From assembly GCF_004353985.1 (NCBI RefSeq), contig NZ_SMOA01000010.1, forward strand, positions 1-62,746: a DNA stretch of 62,746 nucleotides. Direction: 5' to 3'. A model generated the notes under the pieces. The model made no database searches. It was given only the letters and a program-made list of their open reading frames with translations, and was not told the DNA's origin. This document shows positions 10,892-19,309 of the stretch, piece by piece (the stretch's first letter is position 1; each line of letters starts with the position of its first letter). The DNA is from Paracraurococcus ruber (GTDB taxonomy: Bacteria; Pseudomonadota; Alphaproteobacteria; Acetobacterales; Acetobacteraceae). Made by a program: the position numbers and the translations under genes.

Positions 10892-11167
10892 TTGGACAAG
10901 GACATCGTCAGGCAAGTGGTCGGTTCGCTGAACGACTTGTCCGCCCGCGCGGCGACGCTGCGCGACGACAGCAATCTCTACGATGCGGGCCTTTCATCCT
11001 TCGGTGCGGCCGAGCTGATGATCGAGCTGGAAGCCGCCTTCGGGATCGAATTCCCGCGCCGCATGCTGTCGCGCGACACCTTCGGCAGCATCGACGCCAT
11101 CGCTGCGGCCATCGCCGAGCTGCGGGCCGCCGCGCCGGCGGATGCCGCCATGGGCGCCGGGCGATGA
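10892..11167 (+). CDS. Acyl carrier protein-like aminoacyl carrier
   Basis: 91 residues. It is a four-helix carrier protein with the pantetheine site DAGLSSFGAAELM; Ser36 is the expected attachment serine (the usual DSL is SSF here). The start is TTG 10892, with AGGGGG eight bases upstream; the next ATG (10841) would add an unconvincing tail. Its stop overlaps the next gene's ATG (ATGA), so carrier and ligase are made together. In characterised systems of this type, a dedicated small carrier protein receives glycine or alanine from the neighbouring synthetase-like ligase instead of a fatty acyl chain. An ordinary fatty-acid carrier role is unlikely, because no fatty-acid genes are near. Confidence 0.85.
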   Translation: MDKDIVRQVVGSLNDLSARAATLRDDSNLYDAGLSSFGAAELMIELEAAFGIEFPRRMLSRDTFGSIDAIAAAIAELRAAAPADAAMGAGR

Positions 11168-12087
11168 GCGCGGCCGTCACGCTTCGGCCGCAGGATTTCC
11201 GCGCCGAGCTGCTGGCCCGCGGCCTGCTGATCCCGACCGGGGTGGACGGCCTCTATGGCCGCAGCGAGACCTTCGAAGGCCTCGTCGCCGCCGTGGACGC
11301 GCTGATCGGCCGGCTGGCCGCCGGGGACGGCGCCGAGATCATGCGCTTCCCGCCGGTGATGACGCGCCAGGGCTTCGAGGCGAGCGGCTATTTCCGCAAC
11401 TTCCCGCAGCTCAGCGCGACCATCCACTGCTTCTGCGGCGACGACCGCGAGCACCGGCGCGTGCTGTCCTGCACGGCGGAGGAGGGCGGCTGGACCGCGG
11501 CGCAGGCGCCCACCGACATCGTCATGACGCCGGCCTCCTGCTACCCGGTCTATCCGGTGGTCGCGGCGCGCGGCCGCCTGCCGGAGGATGGCTGGCTGGT
11601 CGATTCCTCCTCCTACTGCTTCCGGCGCGAACCGTCGGTCGACCCGGCGCGGATGCAGATGTTCCGCCAGCGGGAGCAAGTTTGCTTCGGGTCCCCCGAG
11701 GGCATCCGCGCCTTCCAGGCCCGCTGGATGCAGCGCGCCATGGACATGTTCGCCAGCCTGGGCCTGCCGGCGGCCACCGACCTCGCCAACGATCCCTTCT
11801 TCGGCCGGCCTGGCGAGCTGATGGCGACCGGCCAGCGCAGCCAGCGGCTGAAGTTCGAGATCCTCGTGCCCGTCTCCGACCCCGGGCGGCCGAGCGCCTG
11901 CGGCAGCTTCAACTACCATGTGCAGCATTTCGCCCAGGCCTACGGCATCCAGGACGCGGCGGGGGAGGTGGCGCATACCGGCTGCGCCGGCTTCGGGCTG
12001 GAACGCATCGCGCTCGCCCTGCTGCGGCACCACGGCTTCGTCCCCGCGGACTGGTCGGCGGCCCTGCGCCGCGTCCTCTGGCCCTGA
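11164..12087 (+). CDS. Amino acid:[carrier protein] ligase (SerRS-like)
   Basis: 307 residues. This is a class II aminoacyl-tRNA-synthetase catalytic core without a tRNA-binding arm. Motif 2 is FRRE at 153-156 and motif 3 is GFGLER at 276-281. Cys126, Glu171 and Cys274 match the Cys-Glu-Cys zinc set known from the atypical SerRS-like enzymes such as Bradyrhizobium Bll0957. That family activates glycine or alanine with ATP and loads it as a thioester on a small carrier protein, not on tRNA. The start overlaps the carrier gene stop and the next gene begins nine bases after its stop. Substrate preference here is inferred, not shown. Confidence 0.88.
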   Translation: MSAAVTLRPQDFRAELLARGLLIPTGVDGLYGRSETFEGLVAAVDALIGRLAAGDGAEIMRFPPVMTRQGFEASGYFRNFPQLSATIHCFCGDDREHRRVLSCTAEEGGWTAAQAPTDIVMTPASCYPVYPVVAARGRLPEDGWLVDSSSYCFRREPSVDPARMQMFRQREQVCFGSPEGIRAFQARWMQRAMDMFASLGLPAATDLANDPFFGRPGELMATGQRSQRLKFEILVPVSDPGRPSACGSFNYHVQHFAQAYGIQDAAGEVAHTGCAGFGLERIALALLRHHGFVPADWSAALRRVLWP

Positions 12088-12095
12088 CGCCGGGC

Positions 12096-13823
12096 ATGAT
12101 TCCGGTCACCATCGGGGCGTGCCGCGGCTGGTTCCACCCGCCGCGCGGCACGCCGCTCGACCGCGGCGTGGTGCTCTGCGCGCCCTTCGGGCAGGAAGCG
12201 CTGGCCACCCATCGCGGTTGGCGCGCCCTGGCCGAGGCGCTGGCCGCGGCCGGCCTGGCGGCGCTGCGCTTCGACTATCCGGGCGCCGGCGATTCCGCCG
12301 GGGATGACGGGCAGCCCTGCCTGGACGCCTGGACGGACGCGACCCTGGCCGCCGCCGCCTGGCTGCAACGGGAAGCCGGCCTGGCGCAGGTCATGCTCTG
12401 CGGCCTCCGGCTCGGCGCCCTGCTCGCCGCCACGGCGGCGGGCCGGCAGCCGGGGCTGGTGCATGGGCTGATGCTCCTCGCCCCGCCGGCCTCCGGCCGG
12501 GTGCATGCCCGCGAACTGGCCATGGCCGCGGGCAGCGCGGCGGATGGCGCGGCCATCGGCTTCGACGGCATCGAGGTGGCCGGCTTCCGGCTGCACGAGG
12601 CCGATTGCGCCCGCCTCGCCACGGTCGACCTGGGCGAGGCGGCGGCCGCGGCCCAGGCGCAGCGGCTGTTGCTCGCCACGCCCTTCCGGGCGGCCGGGCG
12701 GGCGGACCAGGCGGCGGCGCGGCTCGGCGCCCGGCACCTGGAATTCGACCACATGCCCTTCCAGGGATGCGATGGCTTCCTGCGCCCGGCGCATGAAAGC
12801 GTGACGCCGCTGGCGGATTTCCGGGCCATGGCCCGCTGGGCCGCCTGCGGCGCGCCCCCCTGCGCGCGCGCGGTGCAGCCGGCGGCCGCGGCACGGCTCG
12901 CCCTGCCCGGCACCGGCGAGGAGACCGCCCTGCGGTTCGGACCCGGGGGCGCGCTGGCCGGCATCCTCTGCGAGCCGGGCTGGCGACGGCCGGACGCCCC
13001 CGCGCTGCTGATCCTGAATGCCGGCGCCAACCCGCATGCCGGCAATGGCCGCTTCGCGGTCCGCCTGGCGCGCCATGCCGCGGCACTGGGCATCGCATCC
13101 TTGCGGATGGATGCGCACGGCATCGGCGACAGCGACGGCGAGGATGCCGCCGCCGCGCCGCTGGAGGCCGCGCTGTTCGGCGATGCCGCCATCGCCGATG
13201 TCGCCGCCGCGCTCGACGCGCTGGAGGCGCGCGGCCATGCGCGCTGCATCGCCGTGGGCATCTGCTCGGGCGCGCACAACGCGTTCCAGGCGGCGCTGCG
13301 GGATGCGCGCATCGCCGGCCTCGCCCTGGCCAACCTGCCGGCCTTCGATCGCGCCGCCGGCGGCGCGCCGGCGCTGGATGGCGGGCCGCCGCCGGGCGAA
13401 CACCCGCTGCTGCGCCGGCCGCGGATGCTGCTGCGGCGGCTGGTCGCCGAATTCGACCGGCTTGCGGCGGATCGGCTGGGCCGGGCCGGCGGCCCGGACC
13501 GCGCCCGGTCCTGGCTGCGCCGGCTGCAGCGGCGCGGCGTCACCCTGCTGCTGGCCTACAGCCGCGACGACCGGTCGCTGCGCGAGCTGCGGGCGCATTT
13601 CGGCCGGCATGGCCGAACCCTGCCGCGGGCCGCGCCGATGCGCTGCGTCATCCTCTCCGGCACCGAGCATTCGCTGACCCCGCGTGCGATGCAGGACGAG
13701 TTCATCGGCCATCTGGACGCGCAGCTTCGCCAGCATCACGGCCTGGACGCCCCGCCGCGCGACCGGGCGGAGGCGCGGCGTCCCCAGCCCGTAGCCCGCG
13801 AGATCGAGGACACCGCCGCATGA
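12096..13823 (+). CDS. Tandem alpha/beta-hydrolase, exosortase-associated type
   Basis: 575 residues holding two alpha/beta-hydrolase domains, about 1-255 and 275-560. They resemble the 'exosortase A system-associated hydrolase' 2 and 1 families, here fused. Domain 1 has CAPFGQEA and FDYPGAGDSAG, but its nucleophile elbow reads GLRLG (103-107) with Arg instead of Ser, so it is probably not catalytic. Domain 2 has MDAHGIGDSDG, an elbow GICSG with Cys390 as nucleophile, and a late His in GTEHSLTP. A Cys nucleophile suits transfer of an aminoacyl or acyl group from the carrier thioester. The stop overlaps the next gene (ATGA). The role is inferred. Confidence 0.8.
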   Translation: MIPVTIGACRGWFHPPRGTPLDRGVVLCAPFGQEALATHRGWRALAEALAAAGLAALRFDYPGAGDSAGDDGQPCLDAWTDATLAAAAWLQREAGLAQVMLCGLRLGALLAATAAGRQPGLVHGLMLLAPPASGRVHARELAMAAGSAADGAAIGFDGIEVAGFRLHEADCARLATVDLGEAAAAAQAQRLLLATPFRAAGRADQAAARLGARHLEFDHMPFQGCDGFLRPAHESVTPLADFRAMARWAACGAPPCARAVQPAAAARLALPGTGEETALRFGPGGALAGILCEPGWRRPDAPALLILNAGANPHAGNGRFAVRLARHAAALGIASLRMDAHGIGDSDGEDAAAAPLEAALFGDAAIADVAAALDALEARGHARCIAVGICSGAHNAFQAALRDARIAGLALANLPAFDRAAGGAPALDGGPPPGEHPLLRRPRMLLRRLVAEFDRLAADRLGRAGGPDRARSWLRRLQRRGVTLLLAYSRDDRSLRELRAHFGRHGRTLPRAAPMRCVILSGTEHSLTPRAMQDEFIGHLDAQLRQHHGLDAPPRDRAEARRPQPVAREIEDTAA

Positions 13824-14986
13824 CGACGCTTCAGACACCCTTCGACCAGGCGGCGTCCCAGGCCGCCCCGGCCCGTGTCAGCCGCGGGGCGGAGCTGCCG
13901 CTGACGATCGAGGTGGCGCGCGTGCTGCTGGTGATCGGCCTGGTGTTCCTGCACTACTTCGCCTACCCGAACAGCCGCACCTCGCCCTTCCTGGGCTACG
14001 ACCCGGTGCACCACCCGTTCGCCACCTTCGTCAACAGCTTCGTCCTGCTGTTCTTCTTCAGCGCGGTGCCGCTGCTGAGCGCCATTTCCGGCTGGCTCTT
14101 CTTCAACCTCTCCGCCCGGCCGATGGCGACCATCGGCCGCCGCATCCGCGGCCGAGTCAGCTCCCTGCTGCTGCCCCTGGTCACCTGGAACCTGCTGACC
14201 CTGCTGGCGGGCTACCTTCTGTACCTGGCCGTGCCGACCAGCGGCCTGCGCGGCGAATTCGGCTTCGATTTCGCGGCGGCCGACGCCTTCGGCGTGCTGG
14301 ATGCGGTGCTGGGGCTGACCCGCCTGCCGATCGCCTTCCAATTCTGGTTCGTGCACGACCTCTTCCTGACGGTGCTGGTCAGCCCGCTGCTCTGGCTACT
14401 GCTGCGGCACGCACCCTTGCTCGGCGCCGTCGGGCTCTGCGCCGCCTGGCTGGCCGAGGCGACCTTCGGCATCTTCATCCGCACCGACGTGCTGTTCTTC
14501 TTCTATCTCGGCGGCCTGGCGCGGGTGCGCGGCACCGACCTGCGGATCGCCTGGCGGACGGCGCGCTGGCTCCTGCTCGGCTACGCGCTGCTGATGGCGG
14601 CGCGGGCGCTGGCGCCGGCCTGGTTCGACCTGACGGATCCGCAGCAGCGGGAGATGCTGGACCTGGCCACGCGGCTCGCCCGGCCGCTCGGCGTGGTGGC
14701 CTGCTGGGGCGCCTGCCTGCGCCTGGCGGAAACGCCGCTCGGTGAGGCGGTCGGCCGCTATGGCGGCTTCGCCTTCTTCCTGCACGCGGCGCATTTCCCG
14801 ACCATCGCCTTCGCCAAATTCGCCCTCTGGCGGCTGGTGCCGGTCGAGACCGATGGCTGGATGATCGCGCATTACGTGGCGAGCGTGGCCCTGACCATCG
14901 GCATCGTCGGCGCCGGCGCCGTCCTGGTCTTCCGCCTCTCGCCCACGCTCTATGCCTTCCTCGCCGGCGGGCGGCGCCTCGCATGA
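13820..14986 (+). CDS. Membrane acyltransferase, acyltransferase-3 family
   Basis: 388 residues with about ten membrane segments. The family's conserved His appears in segment 1 (GLVFLHYFAYP, His45), and an Arg-rich loop SARPMATIGRRIRGRV follows the third segment. Such proteins move acetyl or other acyl groups across the membrane onto sugars of surface polysaccharides, peptidoglycan or O-antigen (OatA and O-acetylases). Start and stop overlap the neighbours by four bases, binding it to the carrier protein/ligase operon. I infer that it hands the aminoacyl or acyl group to an exported glycan, filling the place of DltB in the D-alanylation pathway. Confidence 0.85.
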   Translation: MTTLQTPFDQAASQAAPARVSRGAELPLTIEVARVLLVIGLVFLHYFAYPNSRTSPFLGYDPVHHPFATFVNSFVLLFFFSAVPLLSAISGWLFFNLSARPMATIGRRIRGRVSSLLLPLVTWNLLTLLAGYLLYLAVPTSGLRGEFGFDFAAADAFGVLDAVLGLTRLPIAFQFWFVHDLFLTVLVSPLLWLLLRHAPLLGAVGLCAAWLAEATFGIFIRTDVLFFFYLGGLARVRGTDLRIAWRTARWLLLGYALLMAARALAPAWFDLTDPQQREMLDLATRLARPLGVVACWGACLRLAETPLGEAVGRYGGFAFFLHAAHFPTIAFAKFALWRLVPVETDGWMIAHYVASVALTIGIVGAGAVLVFRLSPTLYAFLAGGRRLA

Positions 14987-15699
14987 TCGGCGCCGCCGCC
15001 TCCGCGCCCCGGGATGCCGCGCCGGCCTGGCCGCAGGCGGGCGACCCGGTGGATGCCACGCCCCGGCCGCGGCCGGGGCGACAGGTGCTGGCGGGCCGCA
15101 GCGTCACGCTCGAACCGTTGCGGGCCGAGCATGCGGCAGCGCTCTGGCAGCCTGCCAGCGACGCGCCGGACAGCTGGGCCTGGCTGCCCCATGGGCCCTT
15201 CGCGCGGCAGGCGGCCTTCGCCGGCCTCGTCCGGTTGATGGCGGCCAGCGAGGACGAGATCGTCTGGGCGGTGCGGCCGCATGACCGGCAGGGCGTCGCC
15301 GGGGCGCCCGCCGGCTGGATCGCGCTGCTCGACATCCGGCCGGGGGATGCGGCCATCGAGCTCGGCAATGTCTGGTTCCCGCCTGGCCTGGCCCGCACGC
15401 GGGCGGCGACCGAGGCGATGTTCCTGCTGCTCCGGCAGGCCTTCGACCTGGGCTATCTGCGGGTCGGCTGGAAATGCAACGCGCTCAACCTGGCGTCGCG
15501 GCGCGCGGCGGAGCGGCTCGGCTTCCGCCTGGAAGGCATCCTGCGGGCCCACATGATCATCCGCGGCCACCGGCGCGACACTGCCTATTTCGGGCTGCTC
15601 GCATCGGAATGGCCGCTGCGGCGGGCGGCGATCGCAACCTGGCTCGAGGACGGCAATTTCGATCCGGCCGGACAGGCCATCGCCAGGCTGCAGCGCTGA
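14983..15699 (+). CDS. GNAT acetyltransferase, RimJ/RimL type
   Basis: 238 residues. After a 30-residue Ala/Pro-rich lead comes a GNAT fold: SVTLEPLRAEHAAALWQP at the start, LARTRAATEAMFLLLRQAF around the acetyl-CoA pyrophosphate loop and NLASRRAAERLGFRLEGILR near the end, as in RimJ/RimL-like N-acetyltransferases. It would acylate an amino group from acetyl-CoA. As the last gene of an operon that activates an amino acid, it may cap the free amino group of the aminoacyl unit. That is inference; a self-protection or ribosomal role cannot be excluded. ATG 14983 overlaps the acyltransferase stop. Confidence 0.8.
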   Translation: MIGAAASAPRDAAPAWPQAGDPVDATPRPRPGRQVLAGRSVTLEPLRAEHAAALWQPASDAPDSWAWLPHGPFARQAAFAGLVRLMAASEDEIVWAVRPHDRQGVAGAPAGWIALLDIRPGDAAIELGNVWFPPGLARTRAATEAMFLLLRQAFDLGYLRVGWKCNALNLASRRAAERLGFRLEGILRAHMIIRGHRRDTAYFGLLASEWPLRRAAIATWLEDGNFDPAGQAIARLQR

Positions 15700-15771
15700 G
15701 GCGTCGCAGCGGCCCGGGTCCGGTCGCTGGCCGGTGCGGCGAAACCGCCACCGGCCGGCCGAGGCACCAGG

Positions 15772-15789
15772 GCGTCGCGCGGGCGACGC
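15772..15789 (+). terminator. Hairpin after the aminoacyl-carrier operon
   Basis: GCGTCGC pairs with GCGACGC across a GCGG loop, about 70 bases beyond the GNAT stop. No T-run follows, so termination is only possible. Confidence 0.4.
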
Positions 15790-16233
15790 TTCGGCCGGGC
15801 GGCGCCGGTCGTCGCCCGGGGACGCGCCCCGGCCCGGTCGCGCGGCCAGCGGTCATCGGGGGCAGGGCGAGGTCCGTGGCGTAAAGCCCGGGCGCCAGGG
15901 TCGCCGCCGGCCGGGATGCCGGCAAGGCACGAAACCGCGGCGGTCGCGCCCCGGATGCGGGACGGGCGTGGCCCGCATCCTGGGCTCATCGTGCCCCCGC
16001 ACCCGCCCTTGCCGGCCGATCGGCGGTGGGGAGGCCCGGCTTCGCCACGGTGCCGGCCCGTGCTGCCGGGCCGGGACGCGGCCCCGACGGCGAGCGTGGA
16101 CGGTTTTCCCTGACCATGACCTTGCAACCTCCCAGGTTGGACGGCCAACCGGCCCATGGTCGTCGGGGCGGCAATCCCGTGGCTGAGTTCTCCGTCCCCG
16201 GAATGATTGGAAAAATGGTTAATTTCTCATTTT

Positions 16234-16248
16234 CAAGATTGCGTCTTG
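16234..16248. promoter_or_regulatory. Palindrome in promoter zone
   Basis: CAAGA-TTGCG-TCTTG is a perfect inverted repeat in the AT-rich zone about 105 bases ahead of the EF-hand protein gene. It may be an operator; the regulator is unknown. Confidence 0.35.
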
Positions 16249-16352
16249 TAATCCAGGAAATTAAACGGGCGTTAAGGCCGAGCGCTGGCAGGGGCGCCTA
16301 ACCGCCAAAGCCGACGCGACGAGCCGATCGACAAAGTCGGGAAGTGCAATTC

Positions 16353-17576
16353 ATGTCCAATGTCCGCTTCGAACTCGTCCAGAACAGCCTGACGGTCCGC
16401 GCGACCTCCTACACCGATATCGACGGCGACAACCTGCTCGACGCCAATGAGCGTGGCTCCGCCAGGTTCGACGATTTCCGCGCCGGCCAGAACGGCGACA
16501 TTGATCAGGGCTGGACGAGCCTGGTGCGCTTCGGCGTGGTAAATAGCTGCGACGCCGGGACCGGCCGCTGGGCCACCTATACCGACCGCTTCTTCGTCGA
16601 CCAGGGCGAGGGCATCGGCGTGCGCGACGGCCAGGACGAGGCGCGCAATTCGGCCGACCGCAAGCGGCTCGACAGCGATGAGCGGATGTTCGTCGGGCTC
16701 GGCGCGCAGGACGACCTGATCCGCGAAGGCAAGCTGGTGCTGGACCGCGTCGCCTCGCTCGACGGCAGCACGGCCAAGGTCACGCTGCACGCCTACGACA
16801 CCAACGCGGAGGGGGAGCAGGTCATCGTCGCGTCCAAGACCTTCGACCTTGGCCTCGTGAATGGCCGGGTCGTGCTGGACTTCACCGCCGCCGATTTCGG
16901 CTGGAAGGTCTTCGACGGCATCCAGATCCAGGCTGGCGACAACGACACGCGCTTCACCTTCCGCTCGGTGGATTTCGATTCGGATGCGCTGGATGGCGAT
17001 TCCCTCGGCGGCATCGCGGCCGGCGCCGTGGATGTCGTGCGCAGCGGGCTGACCTTCACCGTCAAGGCCATGGACGGCAACAGGGTGATCGCATCGGAGA
17101 CGCTGCGCGCGTCCCAGAACGGCACGCTGCCGGATGGCAACATCGTCAGCATCTCGGCGGTGGACAGCCCGGATGGGCGCTTCGATGGTCGCCTCGACCG
17201 CTTCACGAGCACGGCGGACCGGACCTGGGCCGATTTTGGCGAGGGCCTGGGCATCATGGATGGTGCCGACGACCGCGCGAACTCCATGCTGCGCAAGCGC
17301 ATCGACGGCGATGAGACGCTGCTGATGTCGCTGGACAAGGGCTTGGCCACCAAGGGCTCCGTCAGCTTCAGCCGCATCGAGAACACCGGCGCCGGCGACG
17401 ACGTGCTGATCCGCCTGCTCAAGGACGGGAAAGAGGTCTTCGCCGACGGCTACGACCTCGACGGCGCGGACAAGACCCCGGATTTCGGCGGCGTCATCTT
17501 CGACACCATCGAGATCTCGGCGATCGGCGGGACGGCCATGGCCTTCAACGGCGCGTCTTTCGCCGACCTGCTCTGA
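16353..17576 (+). CDS. Acidic EF-hand protein with internal duplication
   Basis: 407 residues, unknown function. The N-terminus carries a full 12-residue EF-hand-type calcium loop, DIDGDNLLDANE. Two halves are homologous: TDRFFVDQGEGIGVRDGQDE then ARNSADRKRLDSDERMFVGL in the first half lines up with TWADFGEGLGIMDGADDR then ANSMLRKRIDGDETLLMSL in the second, about 190 residues apart. There is no signal peptide. The acidic, Asp/Gly-rich character and a C-terminus in Ala/Phe/Leu (FNGASFADLL) are compatible with a type I secreted, calcium-binding protein, but no secretion genes are nearby. ATG 16353 follows GGGAAG; an in-frame GTG at 16344 is the alternative. Confidence 0.75.
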   Translation: MSNVRFELVQNSLTVRATSYTDIDGDNLLDANERGSARFDDFRAGQNGDIDQGWTSLVRFGVVNSCDAGTGRWATYTDRFFVDQGEGIGVRDGQDEARNSADRKRLDSDERMFVGLGAQDDLIREGKLVLDRVASLDGSTAKVTLHAYDTNAEGEQVIVASKTFDLGLVNGRVVLDFTAADFGWKVFDGIQIQAGDNDTRFTFRSVDFDSDALDGDSLGGIAAGAVDVVRSGLTFTVKAMDGNRVIASETLRASQNGTLPDGNIVSISAVDSPDGRFDGRLDRFTSTADRTWADFGEGLGIMDGADDRANSMLRKRIDGDETLLMSLDKGLATKGSVSFSRIENTGAGDDVLIRLLKDGKEVFADGYDLDGADKTPDFGGVIFDTIEISAIGGTAMAFNGASFADLL

Positions 17577-17594
17577 CCGGCGGCGCGCAACGGC

Positions 17595-17614
17595 GCGGGG
17601 GAGCGATCCCCCGC
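17595..17614 (+). terminator. Hairpin after the EF-hand protein gene
   Basis: A perfect 8-bp stem GCGGGGGA/TCCCCCGC with a GCGA loop, 18 bases after the stop, followed by CCTTTC. It is a good intrinsic terminator candidate. Confidence 0.6.
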
Positions 17615-17848
17615 CCTTTCGCCGTCGCGCGCATCGGCCCCGACGGCCAGGATCGCCGCCGAGAACAGCCCGCCCTGCGCGTGCGGTGAGACGCGCCAGA
17701 CCGGCGTGACCGGGTGCCGCACCGCAGGCTGCATCTCGCCGGCGTCGCCCGGAAATCGGCGTCGCAGGCACCCAGTCGCCCACCAGCGGAGAGACCCGTG
17801 GCGGCACAGGCCATCGCCGCGGGCGCAAGGACGCGCCCGGCGCATGCC

Positions 17849-18280
17849 TCACCGCCTTGCCTGCACGCCCGCCAGCCCGGCACGCGTCGCCAGCACGGCC
17901 TGGAACAGCAGGAAGCCGATCGGCCCGACCAGGAAGGTCGCCGCCAGGATGGGCGCCTGCAACATGCGATGCAGCGCGATCGCGTCGGCGCGATGCGCGA
18001 TCCACAGCCCGACCAGCAGATCGAAGGCCAGGTAGTGGACCCAGCCCGCCAGCGCCACGCCGGGCGAGGCGAACAGCGCCTGCACCTCGGCCAGCGAGGA
18101 GAAGCCGTCCTCCGCACGGAAGAAGACGGCGATCAGCACCGCGTAGAGCAGCGACAGCGTCGTTGCCACGCCCCAGCGGATGCCGAGCAGTACCCAGGGA
18201 TGGCGCGGCAGCAGGATCAGCGCCGCCCAGCCCAGCATCGCAGCCAGGTTCGCGGCGCGGAACGCCTCATCGAAGGGCAT
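17849..18280 (-). CDS. Aba4-like membrane protein (DUF4281)
   Basis: 143 residues with four hydrophobic segments. The family pattern is clear: FSSLAEVQALF, then AGWVHYLAFDLLVGLWIA and a closing GPIGFLLFQ. Plant ABA4 of this family is needed to make neoxanthin; the bacterial members have no proven role, though they often occur in carotenoid-making bacteria. ATG 18280 follows a GGGAAC stretch and gives the expected first helix. It stands alone between a secreted-type protein and the LysR gene. Function here is unknown. Confidence 0.75.
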   Translation of the reverse strand: MPFDEAFRAANLAAMLGWAALILLPRHPWVLLGIRWGVATTLSLLYAVLIAVFFRAEDGFSSLAEVQALFASPGVALAGWVHYLAFDLLVGLWIAHRADAIALHRMLQAPILAATFLVGPIGFLLFQAVLATRAGLAGVQARR

Positions 18281-18396
18281 CGGTCGTTCCCATCCCCCTG
18301 CGCCCTTGCGCCACCAGGGTGGCGGCGACCCTGGGATCCTGCGCCCTGCGCCGACCAAAAGGGTCAGCGTGTCGATAGGCCGGCCCGACCGGGCCG

Positions 18397-19305
18397 TCAG
18401 ACCCCGAACTCGATCCTCTCCTTCCTGTACATCTCCTTCACCAGCCGCAGGATCAGGTCGATCTCCGGCGAGGGATCGCCCCGCCGCGTGCTCATGATGA
18501 TGGGGGAGACCGCGTCGGGCTCATCGAGCGGCCGGTACACGACGTTGTCGCGCCGCAGCCTCTCGACCGAGCCGGGGACGATGCAGATCCCGGTCTCCGC
18601 CGCGACGAGGCCGAGTGCCGTCTGCAGCTCCCGCACCTCCTGCACCGCGGCCGGCGTCACGTCGCGGTCGCGGAACAGCGCCAGCACCTGGTCGGCGAAG
18701 CTCGGCCGCGGCAGCCGCGGATAGACCACCAGCGTGTCGCCGGCGAGCTCTGCGAGCCCGAGGGCGCCGGTGCGCGAGGAGAGCGGATGCGTCAGCGGCA
18801 GCGCGACGCAGAGCTTCTCGTTGCGCAGCAGCGTGCGCTCGATGGCCGCGTCGTTGAAGGAGATGCGGCCGAAGCCGACATCGATGCGCCCCTCCTTCAG
18901 CGCCGCCAGCTGTTCGATCGTCGTCATCTCCTGCAGGCTCAGCTCGACGTCCGGGCGCACCGCACGGTAGCGGCGGATCACTTCCGGCAGGTAGCCGTAG
19001 AGCGTGGAGGCGACGAAGCCGACGCCGAGACGCTGGCGCTCCGCCTCACGCAGGCGCGCCACCATGGCGCGCATCTCCTCCATGCGGTCGAGCACCTGCA
19101 CCGCCTGCTCGAACAGCAGCTTGCCGGCATCGGTCAGCGACAGCGGCCGGCTGGCGCGGTCGAACAGCGGCAGGCCGCACTCCTCCTCCAGCTGCTGGAT
19201 GGCGCGGCTGAGCGGCGGCTGGGCGATGCGCAGCGTCTCCGCCGCGCGGGTGAAGTTCCGCTCGCGCGCCACGGCGACGAAGTAGCGCAGCTGCCGCGAG
19301 TCCAG
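18397..19305 (-). CDS. LysR-type regulator, BenM/CatM-like
   Basis: About 302 residues. The N-terminal winged helix is typical (DSRQLRYFVAVARERNF, RAAETLRIAQPPLSRAIQQL), followed by a two-lobe effector domain. It is divergent from the benzoate genes, as BenM and CatM are, so it most likely activates them in response to benzoate and/or cis,cis-muconate. The start is odd. The homologous N-terminus (MDSRQLRYF in relatives) falls on a CTG at 19305, preceded by GGAGG at seven bases. The only conventional start upstream is TTG 19404, which would add 33 unlikely residues and has no ribosome binding site. I therefore favour CTG. Confidence 0.88.
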   Translation of the reverse strand: MDSRQLRYFVAVARERNFTRAAETLRIAQPPLSRAIQQLEEECGLPLFDRASRPLSLTDAGKLLFEQAVQVLDRMEEMRAMVARLREAERQRLGVGFVASTLYGYLPEVIRRYRAVRPDVELSLQEMTTIEQLAALKEGRIDVGFGRISFNDAAIERTLLRNEKLCVALPLTHPLSSRTGALGLAELAGDTLVVYPRLPRPSFADQVLALFRDRDVTPAAVQEVRELQTALGLVAAETGICIVPGSVERLRRDNVVYRPLDEPDAVSPIIMSTRRGDPSPEIDLILRLVKEMYRKERIEFGV

Positions 19306-19309
19306 GTCG

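Larger units (their letters stand above)
15700..16352. other. Intergenic region with AT-rich promoter zone
   Basis: About 650 bases. The left two thirds are GC-rich without a credible gene. From 16190 to 16275 the sequence turns AT-rich, which is unusual here and fits a promoter for the EF-hand protein gene. Confidence 0.5.

Noticed and set aside
11940-13838. 632-residue frame opposite the tandem hydrolase gene
   Set aside because: Shadow of the real gene; Arg/Gln/Gly-rich with no motif.
15734-16186. 150-residue frame after the GNAT gene
   Set aside because: Arg/Gly/Pro-rich, no ribosome binding site, no motif; typical chance frame.
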